Origin: Panacagrimonas sp965216805
GTDB taxonomy: Bacteria > Pseudomonadota > Gammaproteobacteria > Nevskiales > Nevskiaceae
DNA: 64,000 bases
Reading direction: 5' to 3'
NCBI RefSeq assembly: GCF_965216805.1
Contig: NZ_CBDCGN010000003.1
Coordinates: 1,922,001-1,986,000 of the forward strand
Positions 60,624-64,000 of the stretch are shown one piece after another. Under the pieces are notes generated by a model. It made no database searches, was not told the DNA's origin, and saw only the letters and a program-made list of their open reading frames with translations. Made by a program: the position numbers and the translations under genes. The stretch's first letter is position 1. Every line of letters begins with the position of its first letter.

Positions 60624-61046
60624 GTGGAATCTACCGACCTGCGTAACGCCGGCCTCAAGGTCACCCTGCCGCGCCTGAAGATCCTGGAGATTCTGGAGCG
60701 CAACGATGCCAAGCATCTGTCCGCCGAAGACATCTACAAGGATCTGATCAAGCATGAGGAGGACATCGGCCTGGCCACCGTTTACCGCGTGCTGACCCAG
60801 TTCGAGCAGGCGGGGCTGGTCAAGCGCCACCATTTCGAAGACGGGCATGCGGTGTTCGAACTGGATCGCGGTGAGCACCACGATCACATGGTGGACGTGG
60901 ACTCGGGCAAGGTGGTCGAGTTCATCAGTGACGAGATCGAGAAGCTGCAGCACCAGATCGCCGAGAAGCACGGTTTCGAGATCGTCGGCCACAGCCTGGT
61001 GCTGTACGTCAAACCACGCGTCAAGGGCAAGGGCGGCCACCGCTGA
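60624..61046 (+). CDS. fur: Ferric uptake regulator Fur
   Basis: Fur represses iron uptake genes when Fe(II) is bound. The 140-residue protein shows the winged-helix DNA-binding domain (PRLKILEILERNDAKHLSAEDIYKDLI, DIGLATVYRVLTQFEQAGLV) and the metal site HHFEDGHAVFELDRGEHHDHMVDVDSGKVVEF. It has no CxxC pair, as in Pseudomonas Fur. The start is GTG 60624. GATAAT at 60588-60593 could be the promoter -10 box. The gene is divergent from bamE. Confidence 0.95.
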   Translation: MESTDLRNAGLKVTLPRLKILEILERNDAKHLSAEDIYKDLIKHEEDIGLATVYRVLTQFEQAGLVKRHHFEDGHAVFELDRGEHHDHMVDVDSGKVVEFISDEIEKLQHQIAEKHGFEIVGHSLVLYVKPRVKGKGGHR

Positions 61047-61067
61047 ATCGCGGCGGCGCGGCTGGCC

Positions 61068-62090
61068 TCAGTTCCGGCTGGGTGCTCCGGCAAACGGCTG
61101 CAGCCAGTGCATCACGCGCGACTCGGCCCAACTGGAAAAACGCCAGTCGGAGATGAAACCGCAGTGGCCGCCGTAGGCGGTCAGATCGGCGCCCACCACC
61201 GAACCGCGGACCGACAGGCCTTGGAAATCGCCGACCGGAATCACCGAGTCGTCCGCCGCGCTCAGTATCGCGATGGGCGAGGGTGCGTCCATCAGCATCC
61301 GCGGCGTCAGGGTGTACTGCGCCAGATAGTCTTCGCAACTCGGGTATTCGGTGAAATCGGCGACGAATCGGCGGGTCACGGCGACGAAACTGTCGAGACC
61401 CGCATAGGCCGAAAAATCGTAGTGGGGCCACGCCTCGCGTTTGATTGCCAGAGTGCGGCGCCATCGGTCGAGAAAATACCAGCGGATCAGCCGCGGCCCG
61501 CGGTCGATGGCCTGCAGGGTGGCACCGGGGTTTATCGAAGGCGAAATCGCGATCGTCAACGCCGGGTCGATCCCGATCGCCGGCCCCTGCAAGGCGACCC
61601 GCAGGGCGAAATTGCCGCCCAGGGAAAAGCCGATGACGAACAGCGGACCTTCCGGCGCCAGGCGCCTCGCGGCCTGCACGGCGTCCAGCACCTCGCCCAT
61701 GCGCGCCGAGTGAAACATGTCGCGGTTGAGGTGATGGCTGCCGCCGTGGTCGCGCAGGTTGAGCCGGAACACGTCGTAGCCGTCGTGGTGCAGCCGGGCG
61801 GCCATCGAGTACAGATAGGTCGAATCGTGACAGCCAGCCCAGCCGTGGATCAGCACCGCCACACCGCGAGCAGGCGCGTCCGGTCTGCGTGGCGTCAGGT
61901 ATCCGCTCAGGCGCGCACTCTCGCGGCAGTCCAGCACCTGCGCGGTGGACAAGCGGTTCAGCTCGATGCCGCGCCGTCGCCACATGCGCTGCACCGGTCG
62001 CTTGCTGGCCAGCGTCGACTGCATCGCGGCATTGCGCAGGCCCAGGCTGGGCCGAAATCCGACCGGCGTCGGTGGCGATCCGGCGTCCAA
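61068..62090 (-). CDS. YheT-family alpha/beta hydrolase
   Basis: The 340-residue protein is an alpha/beta hydrolase with nucleophile Ser in FVIGFSLGGNFALRVAL, an Asp in LSAADDSVIPV and His in AYGGHCGFI. The N-terminal FRPSLGLRNAAMQSTLASK matches the YheT-family opening, which is why the TTG start at 62090 is preferred over ATG 62024. The TTG is the first possible start after the in-frame stop at 62094-62096. Ester or lipid substrates are expected. It begins three bases after dapE, on the same strand. Confidence 0.8.
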   Translation of the reverse strand: MDAGSPPTPVGFRPSLGLRNAAMQSTLASKRPVQRMWRRRGIELNRLSTAQVLDCRESARLSGYLTPRRPDAPARGVAVLIHGWAGCHDSTYLYSMAARLHHDGYDVFRLNLRDHGGSHHLNRDMFHSARMGEVLDAVQAARRLAPEGPLFVIGFSLGGNFALRVALQGPAIGIDPALTIAISPSINPGATLQAIDRGPRLIRWYFLDRWRRTLAIKREAWPHYDFSAYAGLDSFVAVTRRFVADFTEYPSCEDYLAQYTLTPRMLMDAPSPIAILSAADDSVIPVGDFQGLSVRGSVVGADLTAYGGHCGFISDWRFSSWAESRVMHWLQPFAGAPSRN

Positions 62091-62093
62091 GCT

Positions 62094-63236
62094 TCAGTGC
62101 TGTGCGACGCGTCGCAATACGGACTCGTAGATCCGCGACAGCGGCATCAGGTCCTCCACCCGCACGTGTTCATCGACTTTGTGGATGCTGTCGTTGATCG
62201 GTCCGATTTCCACCACTTCAGCGCCCCAGGGTGCAATGAAGCGCGCATCGGAGGTGCCGCCGCCGGTGAACAGCGCGGGCGTCAGCCCGGCGACCTCGAT
62301 GATCGCCTCGCGTGCCGCCTCGATCAGCCTGCCGCTGCGGGTCAGGAAAGGCTGGCCGGTATGCCACCAGTCGGCCTCGTACTGAGGGCACCAGCGGTCC
62401 AGCACGCCCTGTACGCGCGCCTTGAGATCCTCGGCGGTCGATTCGGTGCAGTAGCGGAAATTGAACACGACCTCGGCGCTGCCCGGAATCACGTTGTTGG
62501 CACCGGTGCCGGCGCGGATGTTGGAGATCTGGAACGAGGTGGGTGGAAAGTGGGCGTTGCCCTGATCCCACTGCGTGGCTACCAGCTCGGCCAGCGCCGA
62601 TGTCAGCCGGTGTATCGGGTTGTCGCCCTTGTGCGGATAGGCCACGTGACCCTGTCGGCCGATGACCTTGAGATTGCAGCCCAGCGAGCCGCGTCGGCCG
62701 ACCACGATGCGATCGCCGAGGTTCCGGTCGCTGGAGGCCTCGCCAACGATGGCGTAGTCCGGCACCACGCCGCGCGCGTGCAGTTCGCGCACCACGTGTT
62801 GGGTGCCGTGGATTGCTGCACCCTCTTCGTCGCTGGTGATCAGAAACGCCAGCGAACCGGCGTAGTCGCCGCTTGCCAGCAGGCGTTCCACCGCGCAAAC
62901 CATGGCGGCGATGCCCGACTTCATGTCGGCGGCGCCGCGGCCGTAAAGCAGGCCGTCGCGAACCTCCGGCGCAAAGGGGTCGCTATGCCAGTGGTCGAGC
63001 GGACCGGTGGGCACCACATCGGTGTGGCCGGCGAGGACGGTCAGCGGACCCTGATCGCCGCGCCGTGCCCAAAGATTGGTGACGCCGCCCGCGTTGAGAT
63101 ACTCAACGGCGAATCCCAGCGCCTGCAGGCGCGCGGCCAGCAGCTCGCAGCAGCCGGCATCGTCCGGGGTCAGCGACCGCCGCCCGATCAGGGCTCGCGC
63201 CAGCGCCAGGACCGAGTGGTCGGGATGCTCGCTCAC
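62094..63236 (-). CDS. dapE: Succinyl-diaminopimelate desuccinylase
   Basis: DapE removes succinate from N-succinyl-LL-diaminopimelate in lysine synthesis. The 380-residue protein is an M20 metallohydrolase with metal-binding VLAGHTDVVPTGPLDHW, GAADMKSGIAAM, and SDEEGAAIHGTQH, and ends with metal His in the LMPLSRIYESVL area. Length and motifs fit E. coli DapE (375). It lies just downstream of dapD on the same strand, eight bases apart. Confidence 0.94.
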   Translation of the reverse strand: MSEHPDHSVLALARALIGRRSLTPDDAGCCELLAARLQALGFAVEYLNAGGVTNLWARRGDQGPLTVLAGHTDVVPTGPLDHWHSDPFAPEVRDGLLYGRGAADMKSGIAAMVCAVERLLASGDYAGSLAFLITSDEEGAAIHGTQHVVRELHARGVVPDYAIVGEASSDRNLGDRIVVGRRGSLGCNLKVIGRQGHVAYPHKGDNPIHRLTSALAELVATQWDQGNAHFPPTSFQISNIRAGTGANNVIPGSAEVVFNFRYCTESTAEDLKARVQGVLDRWCPQYEADWWHTGQPFLTRSGRLIEAAREAIIEVAGLTPALFTGGGTSDARFIAPWGAEVVEIGPINDSIHKVDEHVRVEDLMPLSRIYESVLRRVAQH

Positions 63237-63243
63237 GTGCGGC

Positions 63244-64000
63244 TCACAGATCGCGCAGCAACTCGTTGATGCCGACCTTGGCGCGCGTCTTCTCGTCCAC
63301 GGTCTTGACGATGACTGCGCAGCTCAGGGCGTAAGCGCCTCCATCCTTGGGTAGCGAGCCGGCCACCACCACCGAGCCGGGTGGAACGCGGCCGTAAATC
63401 GTCTCGCGGGTCTCGCGGTTGTAGATCGGCGTGGACTGGGTGATGAACACGCCCATCGAGATTACCGAGCCTTTGCCCACGATCACGCCCTCCACCACCT
63501 CCGAACGGGCACCGATGAAGCAGTCGTCTTCGATGATGGTGGGGTTGGCCTGCAGCGGCTCCAGCACGCCGCCGATACCGGAACCCGCCGAGATGTGGCA
63601 GTTGGCGCCGACCTGGGCACAGGAACCGACACTGGCCCAGGTATCCACCATGGTTCCGCTGCCCACGTAGGCGCCGATGTTGACGTAGCTGGGCATCAGC
63701 ACCGCAGTGGGCGCGATATAGGCACCCTTGCGCACCGCCGCCGGCGGCACCACGCGGGCGCCCTGCTGTACGAAGTCGTTGGCGCTCCAGCCTTCGAACT
63801 TGAGCGGCACCTTGTCGTAGGCCTGCAGGGCGCCCAGGCCGATCGGCGCGTTGTCGTGCAGGCGGAAATACAGCAGCACCGCTTTCTTCAGCCACTGGTT
63901 GACCACCCAGCCATTGGCGCCGGGTTCGGCCACGCGGGCCTTGCCGCTGTCGAGCAGGGCGATTGCGCTGCTGACCGCTTCGTGGAGGGTGGTGTCGTTT
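63244..64000 (-). CDS. dapD: Tetrahydrodipicolinate N-succinyltransferase, truncated by window end
   Basis: DapD adds succinyl to tetrahydrodipicolinate in lysine synthesis. About 252 residues are visible and the start is beyond base 64000. The visible part begins DTTLHEAVSSAIALLDSGKA, and includes the left-handed beta-helix with VRKGAYIAPTAVLMPSYVNI, GTMVDTWASVGSCAQVG, and GGVLEPLQANPTIIEDDCFI, close to E. coli DapD. The C-terminus VGINELLRDL ends eight bases before dapE, so dapD-dapE form an operon, with the hydrolase behind. Confidence 0.93.
   Translation of the reverse strand, partial: NDTTLHEAVSSAIALLDSGKARVAEPGANGWVVNQWLKKAVLLYFRLHDNAPIGLGALQAYDKVPLKFEGWSANDFVQQGARVVPPAAVRKGAYIAPTAVLMPSYVNIGAYVGSGTMVDTWASVGSCAQVGANCHISAGSGIGGVLEPLQANPTIIEDDCFIGARSEVVEGVIVGKGSVISMGVFITQSTPIYNRETRETIYGRVPPGSVVVAGSLPKDGGAYALSCAVIVKTVDEKTRAKVGINELLRDL

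Noticed and set aside
60624..61046. Loss of the CxxC zinc motif in Fur as an anomaly
   Set aside because: Fur of Pseudomonas and relatives also lacks this motif, so it is normal for the group.

Overview
The window is a stretch of ordinary, GC-rich bacterial chromosome, densely coding on both strands and containing no phage, plasmid or insertion sequence that I can recognise. Gene content and order point to a gammaproteobacterium close to Xanthomonas/Lysobacter (Xanthomonadales/Lysobacterales). The clearest signs are the rpoN-vemR-fleQ trio, a type IV minor pilin operon (fimT-pilV-pilW-pilX-pilY1-pilE), and the gammaproteobacterial neighbourhoods gcvR/dapA and rnfH/bamE/fur. This placement is inferred from gene order and protein character, not from a search.

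Layout. 1-1.7 kb: a decaying patch with a vapBC toxin-antitoxin relic and the C-terminal half of an MFS transporter, each with an in-frame TGA where Trp is expected. 1.8-3.6 kb: an ArsB/SLC13-type anion permease and a secreted PepSY-like protein. 3.8-8.6 kb: argA-bioA-rsmE and dihydroorotase. 9-10.6 kb: tag and a dienoyl-CoA-reductase-like SDR. 10.8-18.9 kb: a long forward run, tldD, a 43-residue membrane peptide, an SRPBCC-like protein, rsmD, coaD, a BtuF-like protein, a ferredoxin, gamma-glutamyltransferase, then exbB-exbD-exbD-tonB. 19.5-23.6 kb: an HD-domain protein, exonuclease III and a Baeyer-Villiger-type monooxygenase, all reverse. 23.9-28.2 kb: a NarL/LuxR regulator with a degenerate receiver, an intergenic region full of dyad symmetry, then rpoN-vemR-fleQ. 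28.5-37.4 kb: a monooxygenase-fold protein, a prolyl oligopeptidase, eutBC, the BepA-like protease, an SDR, and a long Ala/Pro/Glu-rich anchored protein.

37.7-44.8 kb: a two-domain FabG-like reductase, ribA, an unusual UbiB-family kinase, pyrD, an OmpA-family protein, a DUF1289 protein and a hotdog thioesterase. 44.9-48.8 kb (reverse): aguB, an unknown protein, a PIN-PhoH ATPase, bcp and gcvR. 49-50.3 kb: dapA, a small BamC-like lipoprotein and tRNA-Ser(GGA). 50.4-57.1 kb: the minor pilin operon. 57.4-64 kb: tRNA-Thr(CGT), a ParA-like ATPase, an SNF-family symporter, rnfH, bamE, fur, a YheT-like hydrolase, dapE and the start-truncated dapD.

Several genes work together. dapA, dapE and dapD supply diaminopimelate and lysine. 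argA and aguB belong to arginine and polyamine metabolism. pyrC and pyrD belong to pyrimidine synthesis. rpoN, VemR and FleQ are normally motility regulators, and the only surface-motility genes present here are the type IV minor pilins. The most unusual items are the degenerate-receiver regulator next to a cluster of palindromes upstream of rpoN, the second ExbD whose membrane Asp is Asn, the UbiB-like kinase lacking the family's KxGQ and Ala-rich loop, the coaD start duplication, and the paired nonsense mutations in the relic patch.
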